NCBI GenBank assembly: GCA_002305165.1
Contig: DBQI01000035.1
Coordinates: forward strand, 33,762 to 97,761
Source: Armatimonadetes bacterium UBA1398
GTDB lineage: Bacteria > Armatimonadota > Zipacnadia > UBA1398
DNA: 64,000 nucleotides
Direction: 5' to 3'
Position 1 is the first letter of the stretch. Each line of letters opens with the position of its first letter. Below are positions 16,527-25,759 of the stretch, piece by piece. Made by a program: the position numbers and the translations under genes. The notes under the pieces are model-generated. The model was given only the letters and a program-made list of their open reading frames with translations. It had not been told where the DNA came from and ran no database searches.

Positions 16527-18113
16527 CTACTCGCCGATGGGATGGCCCAGGGAGCGGGCCCACTCCGCGACGGCCTGGAACTTCGGCGACTGCCGCTCAT
16601 CGTCATCGCTGAACTGCAGCAGCCCCCAGCTCCCCCACTTCGACCAATTCGAGACGCTCGAGAAGTTGGCCAGCAGTCCGCCGCCACTCTCCTGCCAACC
16701 TCGCAGGTAGGCTTGGTAGAGCTCACCCATCCGGGGGTCCGCGTTCGCCTGGTGGAACAGGGCGGTCAGTGCGTCGTTGTTCTCTCCTCCGCCCACGCCC
16801 ACCAGGTGCTGGCCCGCCTCGTAGGCGATCAGGGCGAGGCCATACTGATCCGCGATCGCTCTCTGGTCGGCCACCCACCCCAGGCACTCAGGCAGAGCGT
16901 GCTCGTTCAGGTGGGAGAAGAGCTGATCCAGGGACCAGGTAGCGACCTCGCTCGCTGTGAGGTCCTCGCCCTGCTCGGGGATGAGGAAGCTGATGTAGGG
17001 AGCGATGGCTAGAGCGTCCGCGCGAGGGTCCGCCGCGAGGGGAGGGAGCACGATGTTCTCCGACCACCAGGGGTTCGCGGCCTGCCAGGCGATCACCCGA
17101 ACCAGTCGGTCGGTCCCGCCGAAGACCTCCTCCCAGATGCCGAAGATCTCCAGAGAGCGCTGGGTATAGTACATCCCGCCGCCCTCCCAAGGCCGCTCGG
17201 GCGGCCCGATCCCCAGTTCGATCGCCCGATCCTGAGCGTGTCTCGCCTGGGCGAACATGCCGTTCCAGACCTCGTTCGAGTACTCGATGTAGGCCCGCAG
17301 TGACGGGTCGAGCCGATCCCGCACGATGGCCGCGAACTGCCGGATGTAGTCATCGGTCGCGAGGTGAGGCATGCAGAACCAGGCGTCGGCCCCCAGTCGG
17401 TTGCAGAGGTCCACCATCACCTCCACGGGGATGCCCTTGGCCGAGTACGTGGCGTCCTCCGTCGTCGGCCGGTCCTCCCATGCCGACACCAGGGAGTTGT
17501 TCGTATGCATCCAGTCCATGAACCGAATGCAGGTGACCCCGCGCCACCGGCGGAGGAAGGTCGGATGGAAGGGGTCCTGGTGGTAGTCCTCCTCGAAACC
17601 GGGCATGATCACCCGGATGTTCCTCACGTAGTCCGTGGGGTCTGTTTCCCGCAGGCGGAGGAAGAGCGTGCCCCTGCTCGCGTCCACGTCGACCAGGAGC
17701 CGGCCCGGCTCCCGCTCGGCCACCGTCCCCGAGCCCCAGAAGTCGATGGCCCCCGTACCCTCATACAGGACGGTGTACCGGCCCGAGGGGTAGTGTCCGC
17801 CATCGATGGTCAGCATGAGCGTCTCCGCGTAGCAGCCCGGCTCCAGCGCGGTGACCCAGCCGCGCGCATCCAGCGAGAGGGGAGGACCCTGCTCCCACCC
17901 CGCTCCCTCCCTCTGGCTGATCCAGGGGCGCGAGGTCTTGAATGCGTCCACGAAGGGGAGTTCCGTCATGTAGTCCGCTGGGCCCGACAGATTCATCCCT
18001 AGGCCCGGCTGGCTGGGTGGCGGGTTCGTCTGGGCCAGGGGGGCCGTGCCCTGAAGGGTACTGGTACTGAGGGAGAGGCAGAGGACGAGCAGAGGGAAGC
18101 TCTTCACGCGCAT
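16527..18113 (-). CDS. Secreted TIM-barrel glycosidase-like protein
   Basis: A 528-residue exported protein with a signal peptide (about 1-27) and a proline-rich linker. An N-terminal beta-rich part is followed by a likely (beta/alpha)8 barrel containing YIEYSNEVWN near residue 280, a motif typical of GH5/GH10-like barrel enzymes where the glutamate can be catalytic. Similar secreted proteins in environmental bacteria are annotated as cellulose-binding or glycosidase-like; I cannot assign a CAZy family or substrate. The ATG at 18113 has only a modest AAGGA site. It is 29 bp downstream of capA on the same strand, so the two may be cotranscribed. Confidence 0.65.
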   Translation of the reverse strand: MRVKSFPLLVLCLSLSTSTLQGTAPLAQTNPPPSQPGLGMNLSGPADYMTELPFVDAFKTSRPWISQREGAGWEQGPPLSLDARGWVTALEPGCYAETLMLTIDGGHYPSGRYTVLYEGTGAIDFWGSGTVAEREPGRLLVDVDASRGTLFLRLRETDPTDYVRNIRVIMPGFEEDYHQDPFHPTFLRRWRGVTCIRFMDWMHTNNSLVSAWEDRPTTEDATYSAKGIPVEVMVDLCNRLGADAWFCMPHLATDDYIRQFAAIVRDRLDPSLRAYIEYSNEVWNGMFAQARHAQDRAIELGIGPPERPWEGGGMYYTQRSLEIFGIWEEVFGGTDRLVRVIAWQAANPWWSENIVLPPLAADPRADALAIAPYISFLIPEQGEDLTASEVATWSLDQLFSHLNEHALPECLGWVADQRAIADQYGLALIAYEAGQHLVGVGGGENNDALTALFHQANADPRMGELYQAYLRGWQESGGGLLANFSSVSNWSKWGSWGLLQFSDDDERQSPKFQAVAEWARSLGHPIGE

Positions 18114-18142
18114 CACCCATTCCTTGCCACAGGCAGAGGAGG

Positions 18143-19468
18143 CTACCCTCCTCCGGTGAGAGTGCCCGTACGGGCGCCGGTCCGCACGTCCACCCACTGC
18201 CCGGGGCCGCTCAGTTGGGGGCGGTGGTTCACGAGGGTGACGGGGAAGGTCTCGTACGCGGCGAGGCGGCCGTCCTCGAACCGGGCTTTGAGGATCATGG
18301 ACGCCCTGGTGTTGGCGCTGGTGCCCAAGCCGACGAAGTTCCCCAGGCTGTATACGACCAGCGCCCCATCCATCACCTCGACGGGCTGGAGGCAGTGAGG
18401 GTGGTGCCCGATGACGAAATCGGCGCCCGCCGCCACCGCCTCGCGCGCCAGGGCGCGCTGGTACTCGGCCGGCATCGGCTGCCGCTCGATCCCCCAGTGG
18501 AAGGACACGCAGAGCACGTCCACACTGCTCGCCGCCCCGGAGATGGCCGTGCGGAGCCACCCGCTCATGGGCCCTACGGGATGGGCCGCGACACCGGGCG
18601 AGGACTCCCCCGCCGCGGAGTAGTAGGGCACGATGGTCGTCACCGCGAGGAATCCGACCTTCACCTTGCCGACCGTTACCTCACGCCGCGAGCGCGCGTA
18701 GCCCAGGTTCGGTCCCGCGCCCACAACTTTCACTCCGAGGCGGCTCAGGCTATCCACGCTCTCCACAAGCCCCTCGCCACGGTAATCCATGGCGTGGTTG
18801 TTGGCCATGGAGACCACATCGAAGCCGGCCAGCGAGAGGGCGTTGGACCAGCGAGGGTGAGCCTTGAAGACGAACTCCTCCTGGGCCGCGATCTGCGCGT
18901 CCGTCTTCCCGGGGGTGTGGGCGCCGTGAGTGGTGAGGGCGCACTCGAGGTTGCCGAAGGTCACATCCGCCGAGCGCAGCAGATCGCCCACATCGCCGAA
19001 GGGATCGAGCACCTGGCCGAGCAGGATATCCCCCACCGCCGCTATCGTCACCGCGTGGGAGGGGGTCCTCTCGGGCACCGGCTCCCAGTTCTCCATGGGT
19101 TGTAGGGCCACGGCAACGGTCTGGCTCTGGCCCGTGGAGAGATCGAGGGGACGCCGCTGGGAGAGATACCCGGGCATATCGATGTGCAGGACAGCGGGGT
19201 TATCCTCGCCCCGAGGGGCTACGGGGAGGTCGCATGGGGTGGTGCCTCGCGCGAAGGCGGCCGCTGCCCCCGGACTGACGAGGCGCACCGAAGCGCCGGG
19301 CGGATCGGTGGCGACGGACAGGACCGAGACCGTGGCGACGGACCGCTCCGGCTGGGGGCTGCCACGCCCCGCCAGGGCGAGGTACGCCACCGCGACCACC
19401 CACACGACGAGGGCTACGAGTACCGCCATCCGTCTCGCCACGGCTTGAGGGTCACCGCCCTCCGGCAT
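18143..19468 (-). CDS. CapA-type poly-gamma-glutamate/capsule biosynthesis protein with PEGA domain
   Basis: A 441-residue membrane-anchored protein: one N-terminal span (about 14-33), a PEGA-like beta domain (about 48-125, ATDPPGASVRLV and PCDLPVAPRG), then a CapA metallophosphatase-like domain. The last has VGDILLG (about 150), SMANNHAMDY, IGHHPHCLQPVE and YSLGNFV, the family's metal-binding blocks. CapA proteins take part in making or anchoring poly-gamma-glutamate capsules in Bacillus, but in distant bacteria the same domain occurs in other envelope roles. No capBC genes are nearby, so a capsule of that type is not supported. ATG at 19468 with a GAGGT site. Confidence 0.85.
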   Translation of the reverse strand: MPEGGDPQAVARRMAVLVALVVWVVAVAYLALAGRGSPQPERSVATVSVLSVATDPPGASVRLVSPGAAAAFARGTTPCDLPVAPRGEDNPAVLHIDMPGYLSQRRPLDLSTGQSQTVAVALQPMENWEPVPERTPSHAVTIAAVGDILLGQVLDPFGDVGDLLRSADVTFGNLECALTTHGAHTPGKTDAQIAAQEEFVFKAHPRWSNALSLAGFDVVSMANNHAMDYRGEGLVESVDSLSRLGVKVVGAGPNLGYARSRREVTVGKVKVGFLAVTTIVPYYSAAGESSPGVAAHPVGPMSGWLRTAISGAASSVDVLCVSFHWGIERQPMPAEYQRALAREAVAAGADFVIGHHPHCLQPVEVMDGALVVYSLGNFVGLGTSANTRASMILKARFEDGRLAAYETFPVTLVNHRPQLSGPGQWVDVRTGARTGTLTGGG

Positions 19469-19498
19469 CGTCGAACCTCGGGACAGAGAGTGTCCCGT

Positions 19499-19729
19499 CT
19501 ATAGATACCCCAGTTGGCGCAGCCGCTCCTTGACGTCCTCCAACTCCGCCTCCGTGTACGGCTCCTCTTCTCGCTCATGGCTACTCGCCACGATGTCCCG
19601 GAGCACGTAGACGACGAAGTCCGTCACCGAGTTGTAGCCGGCGCCCTCGATCAGTAGCGCAATCTTGTCGTAGAGGGGGCGTGGGATCTTGATGGTCACT
19701 TTGTTCCGGGACGCGCTGTCGCCTGCCAT
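19499..19729 (-). CDS. Small ribbon-helix-helix (CopG-like) DNA-binding protein
   Basis: A 76-residue protein starting MAGDSASRNKVTIKIP at the ATG 19729, after a GAGGGG site. The sequence KVTIKIPRPLYDKIALLIEGAGYNSVTDFVVYVLRDIV fits the ribbon-helix-helix pattern: one beta strand followed by two helices. The C-terminal 25 residues are acidic and helical. Such proteins bind DNA as dimers and often autoregulate. On the minus strand a TATGAT element (19763-19768) lies upstream as a possible -10. It is divergent from the UDP-xylose synthase gene, whose promoter it could control (inference). I see no toxin partner next to it. Confidence 0.75.
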   Translation of the reverse strand: MAGDSASRNKVTIKIPRPLYDKIALLIEGAGYNSVTDFVVYVLRDIVASSHEREEEPYTEAELEDVKERLRQLGYL

Positions 19730-19859
19730 CCTGATCCCCCTCAGTCGCTTTTCCGAAAGTGTATCATAGCGCCGCGCAATCCTCGGCGCGGTCGGCACGA
19801 ACTCTGGGCGGTACGCTTTGTCGATACTACTGGCAGAGGGACTGGAAGGGACACCCCCT

Positions 19860-20804
19860 ATGCGGCAACGTGTGGTCATCGCGGGTGGCGCGGGCTTCAT
19901 CGGCTATCACCTCGCCAAGCGCCTTACGCAAGAGGGCTCCGCCGTCGTGATCCTCGACAACTTCGCCACCGGCACCCGGCGCAATGCCTCCGACCTCGAG
20001 CGTCCCGACATCTGCCAGGTGATCGCCCACGACGTCTGCGACCCCATCACCGTTCAGGGCCCCGTCGACTATGTCGTCAACCTGGCGTGCCCCGCCAGCC
20101 CTGTGGACTTCACCCGCGTCCCCATAGAGATCATGCGGGTCTGCTCCGAGGGCACCCTGAACCTGCTGGAGCTCGCCCTGCACAAGGGCGCCACCTTCGT
20201 CCAGGCATCCACCTCGGAGGTCTACGGCGACCCCGAGGTCCATCCCCAGGAGGAGAGCTACACCGGCAACGTCAACATCAACGGCCCGCGCTCGGTGTAC
20301 GACGAGGGGAAGCGCTACGCCGAGGCTCTCTCTACGGCCTACGCCCGCAAGTACCGCCTGCCGGTGCGCATCGCGAGGATCTTCAACACCTACGGCCCGA
20401 GGATGCGCGCCGATGATGGTAGAGTCGTGAGCAACTTCATCGTCCGCGCCCTGCAGGGCCGGCCATTGGAGCTGTACGGCGGCGGCCAGCAGACCCGCAG
20501 CTTCTGCTACGTGAGCGACCTCGTGGACGGCCTGATCAGGCTGGCGAACTCGGAGGCCGAGGGTCCCGTCAACCTGGGCAATCCGGCGGAGTTCACCGTC
20601 GCCGAACTCGCTGGCCTGATCCTCGACATGACAGGGTCGGCGGCCGGCACCATCGAGAGCCCGATGCTCCATCGGGACGATCCGAAGCGCCGCTGTCCGA
20701 ACATCACCCGCGCACGCGAGCTTTTGGGCTGGAATCCGCAGGTTTCGCTCCGAAAAGGGCTCGAATCGTGCATTCCGTGGTTTCGTGAATGTATAGGTGA
20801 CTGA
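19860..20804 (+). CDS. uxs: UDP-glucuronate decarboxylase (UDP-xylose synthase)
   Basis: A 314-residue short-chain dehydrogenase/epimerase. It has the NAD-binding motif GGAGFIG (9-15), catalytic STSE near 118 and YDEGK with Tyr147 and Lys151. The block EVYGDPEVHPQ followed by YTGNVN, GPRSVYDEGKRYAEAL and FNTYGPRM is characteristic of UXS, which converts UDP-glucuronate to UDP-xylose for surface polysaccharide. The ATG at 19860 has a GGAAGGG site; the longer in-frame start at 19818 adds an unlikely N-terminal extension. Its stop is close to the next gene (20824), so these may be cotranscribed, but functions look unrelated. Confidence 0.88.
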   Translation: MRQRVVIAGGAGFIGYHLAKRLTQEGSAVVILDNFATGTRRNASDLERPDICQVIAHDVCDPITVQGPVDYVVNLACPASPVDFTRVPIEIMRVCSEGTLNLLELALHKGATFVQASTSEVYGDPEVHPQEESYTGNVNINGPRSVYDEGKRYAEALSTAYARKYRLPVRIARIFNTYGPRMRADDGRVVSNFIVRALQGRPLELYGGGQQTRSFCYVSDLVDGLIRLANSEAEGPVNLGNPAEFTVAELAGLILDMTGSAAGTIESPMLHRDDPKRRCPNITRARELLGWNPQVSLRKGLESCIPWFRECIGD

Positions 20805-20823
20805 TGAGCGTGGAGGTGGCTTT

Positions 20824-22062
20824 ATGGTGCGCTGGGGGCCTATGCAAGCGCTTGCAGTCCTTGTCATATGCGCATTAGGCATCAACTCCCAAGAGACCAC
20901 CCGCCCCTACTCCACCGACGCTTGGCCCCTTCCAGACTCCCACCCCGTCCGCCCCGAAGCCGCCTGGACCCATGGCCCCTGGCGCGATCCCGGCTTCTTC
21001 CCCATCGCCGTCTGGCTCCAAGCGCCCCACAATGTCGCGCGTTTCCAGGCCATCGGCGTGAACCTCTATCTCGGCCTCTGGCAAGGTCCGACGGAGGAGC
21101 AACTGGCGGCCCTGGAGGCGGCTGGCATGCCGGTCATCTGCGACCAGAACGCCGTCGGCCTAGCCCACTGCAACGGCGACACCATCATCGGCTGGCTGCA
21201 GCAGGACGAGCCCGACAACGCTCAGGCCGTCCACGATCCCGACACCGGCGAGTTGACCGGTTACGGTCCGCCCGTGCGCCCTGACGAGGTTGTGGCGCGG
21301 TACGAGCGGATGAGAACGGCCGATCCCGCCCGCCCCGTGCTCCTCAACCTCGGCCAGGGCCTGGCGAACGAAGCCTGGATCGGACGGGGCTCGGAGGGCC
21401 GACCCGAGGACTACGACACCTACGTCCGTGGGGGCGACATCCTCTCCTTTGACATCTACCCCGTCACCAATGGAAGCCTACCCGACGGCAGTCAGGCCTT
21501 GTGGTACGTGCCCAAGGGCCTAGACCGACTGCGATCGCTCTCCGGCGACGAGCGGATCATCTGGAGCGTTCTGGAGTGCACCCACATCGGCAACGCCAAT
21601 GCCATCGCGAGCCCCGCGGAGATCCGAGCCCAGGCCTGGATGTCAATCATCCACGGCGCGACGGGACTCGTGTGGTTTGTCCACGAGTTCTCGCCGCAGT
21701 TCATCGAGGCGGGCCTCTTCGAGCACCCCGAGCAGACCGAAGCCGTGGCCTCCGTGAACGCGGAGGTTACGGCGTTGGCGGAGGTGCTGAACAGCCCCAG
21801 CCGGCCGGGGATGGCCACGTCGGAGAGCGCCGAAGCCGCCGTGCCCGTGGACCTGCTGTGCAAGGAGCACGGCGGCTCCGTGTACGTATTCGCGGTGGCG
21901 ATGGAAGGCCAGCCGACGGAGGTCCGGATCCAGGTCCAGGGCGTGGCGCCGGACGCTACCGTGGAGGTCCTCGGCGAGGGTCGCACACTAGCGATGGGAG
22001 ACGGCGCCTTCACCGACCGCTTCGACGGCTGGGGCGTACACCTCTACCGCATCAAGCCGTAG
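20824..22062 (+). CDS. Secreted TIM-barrel glycosidase-like protein of unknown family
   Basis: A 412-residue exported protein; signal peptide about 1-22. The pattern suggests a (beta/alpha)8 barrel: GVNLYLGLW, a carboxylate in GWLQQDEPD (about 128), SFDIYPV, WSVLEC with a second glutamate near 249, and a late strand GATGLVWFVHEFSP. The last 90 residues are a small beta domain. The two acidic motifs at the ends of predicted strands 4 and 7 would suit a retaining glycosidase of clan GH-A, but this is inference and no family is assigned. ATG at 20824 has a strong GGAGGT site. It is convergent with argF, with a 4-bp gap. Confidence 0.65.
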   Translation: MVRWGPMQALAVLVICALGINSQETTRPYSTDAWPLPDSHPVRPEAAWTHGPWRDPGFFPIAVWLQAPHNVARFQAIGVNLYLGLWQGPTEEQLAALEAAGMPVICDQNAVGLAHCNGDTIIGWLQQDEPDNAQAVHDPDTGELTGYGPPVRPDEVVARYERMRTADPARPVLLNLGQGLANEAWIGRGSEGRPEDYDTYVRGGDILSFDIYPVTNGSLPDGSQALWYVPKGLDRLRSLSGDERIIWSVLECTHIGNANAIASPAEIRAQAWMSIIHGATGLVWFVHEFSPQFIEAGLFEHPEQTEAVASVNAEVTALAEVLNSPSRPGMATSESAEAAVPVDLLCKEHGGSVYVFAVAMEGQPTEVRIQVQGVAPDATVEVLGEGRTLAMGDGAFTDRFDGWGVHLYRIKP

Positions 22063-22066
22063 GGCT

Positions 22067-23002
22067 CTAGCCGACGTCCTTGCCCAGGAGCAGGGCGAGG
22101 ATCGCCTTCTGAGCGTGGAGCCGGTTCTCGGCCTGGTCGAAGATGATGGACTGGGGCCCGTCGAGGACCTCATCCGTCGCTTCGCGGCCGCGCTGGGCGG
22201 GCAGGCAGTGCATGACCTGGGCCTCGCGATCGGCCTTGGCGAGCAGCTCCGCGTTGAGCTGGAAGCACTGGTACTCGGCGGAACGCTTGGCCACCGTCTC
22301 CTCATCGTCCTTGCCCATATCGAACCAGACGTCCGTGTAGACGATGCGAGCGCCTGCGACGGCCTCGATCGGATCGTTGACGACTCGGATCCGTCCTCCA
22401 GTGCTGGCGACCAGGTCGGCGGCCTCCTGGACGATCTCGGGCCTCGGCATGGCGTTGGGCGGCGTGCCGATGGTCAGATCCAGCCCCAGGACGGCGGCAG
22501 CGCCAAGGAGCGAGTGCGCGATGTTCGATCCGTTGCCGATGAAGCTGATGGGCACATTCAGGGTTCCGCAGTGCTCCTCAATGGTCATCAGGTCCGCGAG
22601 GATCTGGCACGGATGGTAGAGATCGGTGAGGGCGTTCACCACAGGGATGCGGGCATGCTCGGCGATGCCTACCACGGAGTCGTGGTTGAAGCCACGGTAG
22701 ACGATGGCGTCAGCGTACCGCTCAAGGGTGTGGGCGGTATCCGCGAGGGTTTCGCCACGGGAGAGTTGGGAGCCTGCCTTGGTCAGTTCGACGACCTGGG
22801 CTCCAAGCTCCCGGATGCCGACCTCGAAGGAGACCTTGGTCCGGGTGGACGGCTTCTCGTAGATGGTGACGACGGCGAGCCCATCGAGGGGCTTGCCCAG
22901 GGAGGGATCGCGACGGCGGGCCTTCATTTCGGGGCCAAGCGTCAGTACGCGCCGGCAGAAGTCCTCGCCGCTGTCGATGATCCTCAGGAGATCCTTGCCC
23001 AT
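22067..23002 (-). CDS. argF: Ornithine carbamoyltransferase
   Basis: A 311-residue cytoplasmic enzyme that makes citrulline from ornithine and carbamoyl phosphate in arginine synthesis. Diagnostic motifs are STRTKVSFE (STRT at 52-55, phosphate binding), YHPCQILAD (HPCQ at 130-133) and MHCLPAQRG (HCLP at 265-268, ornithine site); the HCLPA motif separates it from aspartate carbamoyltransferase. The ATG at 23002 follows a GAGGGA site. No other arginine gene is adjacent. The glutamine after HCLPA replaces the more usual histidine, which should not matter for catalysis. Confidence 0.93.
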   Translation of the reverse strand: MGKDLLRIIDSGEDFCRRVLTLGPEMKARRRDPSLGKPLDGLAVVTIYEKPSTRTKVSFEVGIRELGAQVVELTKAGSQLSRGETLADTAHTLERYADAIVYRGFNHDSVVGIAEHARIPVVNALTDLYHPCQILADLMTIEEHCGTLNVPISFIGNGSNIAHSLLGAAAVLGLDLTIGTPPNAMPRPEIVQEAADLVASTGGRIRVVNDPIEAVAGARIVYTDVWFDMGKDDEETVAKRSAEYQCFQLNAELLAKADREAQVMHCLPAQRGREATDEVLDGPQSIIFDQAENRLHAQKAILALLLGKDVG

Positions 23003-23138
23003 CACGGTCCCTCGCTCTCTGGCGTGGCGAGCCCAAGGCCCGCGGAAAAGGGACTGTATACGCCTTGGCGAGGGGCGCGTCAACGACGAATCTGGGTGCG
23101 TCGGAGGCCGAACGACCTCGAGGGGCGCCTTGCGGTAA

Positions 23139-23215
<77 letters not shown>

Positions 23216-23256
23216 ACCCGGGTGCATGCGTAGTGTAGAGGGGCGGTGCGGGGGCG

Positions 23257-23928
23257 TCAAGCACGGTCGCGCTGGGGATCCTCGGCGTCATCGGCGTCCT
23301 CCGTCTGGGCCCCGTTGGAGAGCCGTTTGGCCTGCCGCGCCCGCAGGACGAGGTAGACCACGTAGGCGAGCACGAGCACCAGGGATGTCTTGAAGATGAC
23401 ATCGAGGTTGGCCAAGATGGACTCGCCGAAGTAGAAAACGGCGAGGGCCACCAGGAAGAAGCGCATGCTGCGGCCGAGTAGGCCGCCCAGGGTGAAGCCG
23501 ACGAGGTTCACACGGAAGACGCCGCCGGCGATGGCGAAGACCTTGTAGGGGATGGGCGTGAAGCCGGCGATCGCTACGGCCCAAGCCCCGTAGCGATCGA
23601 AGAACCGCTCGACCTGATCGATCTTCTCGTGGTTGCGAACGATCCTGTTGAGGACCGGCCGCCCGCCCCAGACGCCTAGGGCGTAGCCGATCCAGGAGCC
23701 GCCCACCGAGGTCAGGGTTGTCACGAGGGCCAGGAACAGGGCCCAGCCGACGCCTCGATCCAGGGAGGAGCCGACGAGGGGGATGAGGACGGTGTCGGGG
23801 GGCACGGGGAAGAAGATCGCCTCGACAATCGAGAGGAGAGCGAGCCCCCACAGCCCGTACGACAGGAACCACTCCGTAGCGTTCTGGAGCGTCTCCCTTA
23901 GCCCATCCATGAGTTCCAGCCAGATCAC
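23257..23928 (-). CDS. YqaA/DedA-like membrane protein (VTT domain)
   Basis: A 223-residue inner-membrane protein of the SNARE-associated/VTT (DedA-like) superfamily, YqaA subgroup. It has several hydrophobic helices, the re-entrant glutamate motif VEAIFFPVPPDTVLIP near residue 36-50 and the second hairpin GFTPIPYKVFAIAGG near 122-136. Family members are implicated in lipid scrambling or transport of undecaprenyl-phosphate-like lipids; the exact substrate here is unknown. The start is GTG at 23928; an ATG seven codons in (23910) is an alternative. The last 30 residues are charged and cytoplasmic. Confidence 0.85.
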   Translation of the reverse strand: MIWLELMDGLRETLQNATEWFLSYGLWGLALLSIVEAIFFPVPPDTVLIPLVGSSLDRGVGWALFLALVTTLTSVGGSWIGYALGVWGGRPVLNRIVRNHEKIDQVERFFDRYGAWAVAIAGFTPIPYKVFAIAGGVFRVNLVGFTLGGLLGRSMRFFLVALAVFYFGESILANLDVIFKTSLVLVLAYVVYLVLRARQAKRLSNGAQTEDADDAEDPQRDRA

Positions 23929-23965
23929 CTGCTCCCGAGGTCCTCGTGACTAAAGCGGCGCGGCT

Positions 23966-23995
23966 ACAATAGCCGACGGCCGCCGGCTCGGGCAA
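23966..23995 (-). promoter_or_regulatory. Candidate promoter of the YqaA-like gene
   Basis: Read on the minus strand: TTGCCC (23990-23995) and TATTGT (23966-23971) are separated by 18 bp, about 38 bases before the GTG start. The same TTGCCC/TATTGT pair occurs upstream of the CapD-like gene at 60506-60534. Confidence 0.45.
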
Positions 23996-24016
23996 GGGTC
24001 GGCTCACCTGGCCCTG

Positions 24017-25690
24017 CTACCTCAGGAGGGCCCGGACGGCGTATTGTGCGCCGGGGGGCGGGTTGGGGTCGAGGAAACTGGCGCCCTGGGTGGTCCCGAG
24101 GAGAAGGGGCTCCGGATGTGTGCGAGATACCGCGTACCCGGCGAAGGGAGCCCACTCCTGCCATGGGACTGCTACGCCCTCGAAGGGATGGGTGCTCCAG
24201 GTGACGCGGTTGCCCTCCGCACGCGTTTCCGTGGACACGTCCCGCACGGGAGGGGGGGAGAAGGCGACCGTCGGGTCGCTTCCCAAAGGCCGGTCATCGA
24301 TGCTCTCGAGCCACGCGGCGAGGGTCGGCTCCAGGCGTGAGGACGCAAGGGCGGCGTACCCGCCGGCGCTCTCCTCCCACGCCCGAATGACGAGCACCCG
24401 GGCGCCCAGAGCGACGAGGGGCGCGAGCCAGTCGACGGCGGTCTCGCCGGACTCGGGGTCATACGGCACATCGACGATGGCGCCCCAGGGCCCCTCGACA
24501 GGCGCTCTGCCCACGAAGTCGAGGATATCGGCGACCGAGCCATCGAGCAGCACCAGATCGCCCTTGCGGGGCATGGCAGAGGAGGCGGCGATCTCCCGCC
24601 AACGCTGATCGGGCGGGAGATGCACGACAGCGCCGAGGGTGATGTCGCTCGGACATGCGGCCCGCAGGCGGGCGAGATGCTCCTCGGCCCAGTCCCTCAC
24701 GAGGATCTCGCGGAACTCGCTCCATGCGGCCGAGAAGGCCGGAGGCGCGTCGTCGTCGCGCGGAGCGTCGAAACCCGCGCTACCGGGCGGCGGGAGGAGG
24801 TCCATGCCCTCGAGCACGGCCTCTCCTGAGGCGGGATCGTGGCATGCCAGGTCCCAGGAGCCGAACCGCGTGCCGAAGCGTTCGTTGAGGCTGACACTGC
24901 CGCCCGCAACGGTATCCGGGGCGGGGTCATCGGCGAAGGCCGCGCCACCCTCCCAGCCCTGGCCCGACAACTCGCCACCGGGTCCGTAGGGCCCACGATG
25001 GGTGAGCCAGTCCCGGAACTGGGCCACCGACCAGGGCGAATAGTCGGCCATCGAGTCGGGGTAGCCCATGGTGGAGAGGCAGTGCTCCATGGGTCCGGCC
25101 AACAGGCGCAAAACGCCGGGGTAGGCGGAGGCGATCTCGGTGACCCGGGTCGCCATGGAGTCCGCTGCCGCGCGCCGCGCCTCGGTCACCGGCGCGGCAT
25201 AGATGGAGGGGCAAGCCCAGAACCGCTCCCGCTCGGATCCGGCCCCGAGGGAGCCATCGGCGAGCCATTGGGCGTTGCGCAGGTCCCGGGCTATGGTAGA
25301 AGGGTCGAGCCAATCATGGGTGTGGTGGGTGGTTGGCCCCCCGAGGAGGGCGAGAGGCAGGCGCGCGCGTTGGGCAGCTTCGTAGACCTCCGTCCCCCCC
25401 TCGCGGTAGGGAAGGGCGACCCCTAGCCGAACGTACAGGCCGCCCGGGTCGATCCGGCGCTTGAGTTCCCGCGCCCGAGCGACCTTGGCCTCGAGATCCA
25501 GATCGGGGGCGCGGAGCCCCGGGTCGAGGACGAAGACCTGGAGGGTGTTGTCGGCATCGGGCCTCGGGAGAAGGATCTGGCCCTCGGAGGTGGCGGCGAG
25601 CAGGCTGATCAGAGCGACGCCGAGCACGGCGCGCCTCAGGATCGACGGAGGATGGGACGATCGAGCGCGGCAATGAACGGTCTGGGACAT
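24017..25690 (-). CDS. Secreted protein of unknown function
   Basis: A 557-residue exported protein. The ATG at 25690 follows GAGGGG; the N terminus holds an arginine-rich n-region and a hydrophobic core (about 19-35, VLGVALISLLAATSEG) forming a signal peptide. The body alternates strands and helices in a barrel-like pattern (LYVRLGVALPY, LRLLAGPMEHC, ALVALGARVLVIRAW), with many Asp and Glu, and the last 90 residues look like a fibronectin-type or similar beta domain (VTWSTHPFEG, YAVSRTH). It may be another glycosidase-like barrel, but I recognise no family. It is divergent from the lipoprotein gene at 25760, with 69 bp between starts. Confidence 0.65.
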   Translation of the reverse strand: MSQTVHCRARSSHPPSILRRAVLGVALISLLAATSEGQILLPRPDADNTLQVFVLDPGLRAPDLDLEAKVARARELKRRIDPGGLYVRLGVALPYREGGTEVYEAAQRARLPLALLGGPTTHHTHDWLDPSTIARDLRNAQWLADGSLGAGSERERFWACPSIYAAPVTEARRAAADSMATRVTEIASAYPGVLRLLAGPMEHCLSTMGYPDSMADYSPWSVAQFRDWLTHRGPYGPGGELSGQGWEGGAAFADDPAPDTVAGGSVSLNERFGTRFGSWDLACHDPASGEAVLEGMDLLPPPGSAGFDAPRDDDAPPAFSAAWSEFREILVRDWAEEHLARLRAACPSDITLGAVVHLPPDQRWREIAASSAMPRKGDLVLLDGSVADILDFVGRAPVEGPWGAIVDVPYDPESGETAVDWLAPLVALGARVLVIRAWEESAGGYAALASSRLEPTLAAWLESIDDRPLGSDPTVAFSPPPVRDVSTETRAEGNRVTWSTHPFEGVAVPWQEWAPFAGYAVSRTHPEPLLLGTTQGASFLDPNPPPGAQYAVRALLR

Positions 25691-25759
25691 AGGGACCCCT
25701 CGAAGCGTCTGATAGATCGTGCCGCAACGTCGATGGGAGCGATAGCGCTGGGCATTCAT

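Noticed and set aside
18143..19468. Poly-gamma-glutamate capsule operon
   Set aside because: Only a CapA-like domain is present; no CapB/CapC-type ligase genes occur in the window.
19499..19729. Antitoxin of a toxin-antitoxin pair
   Set aside because: The ribbon-helix-helix protein has no small toxin-like gene on either side; neighbours are capA and uxs.
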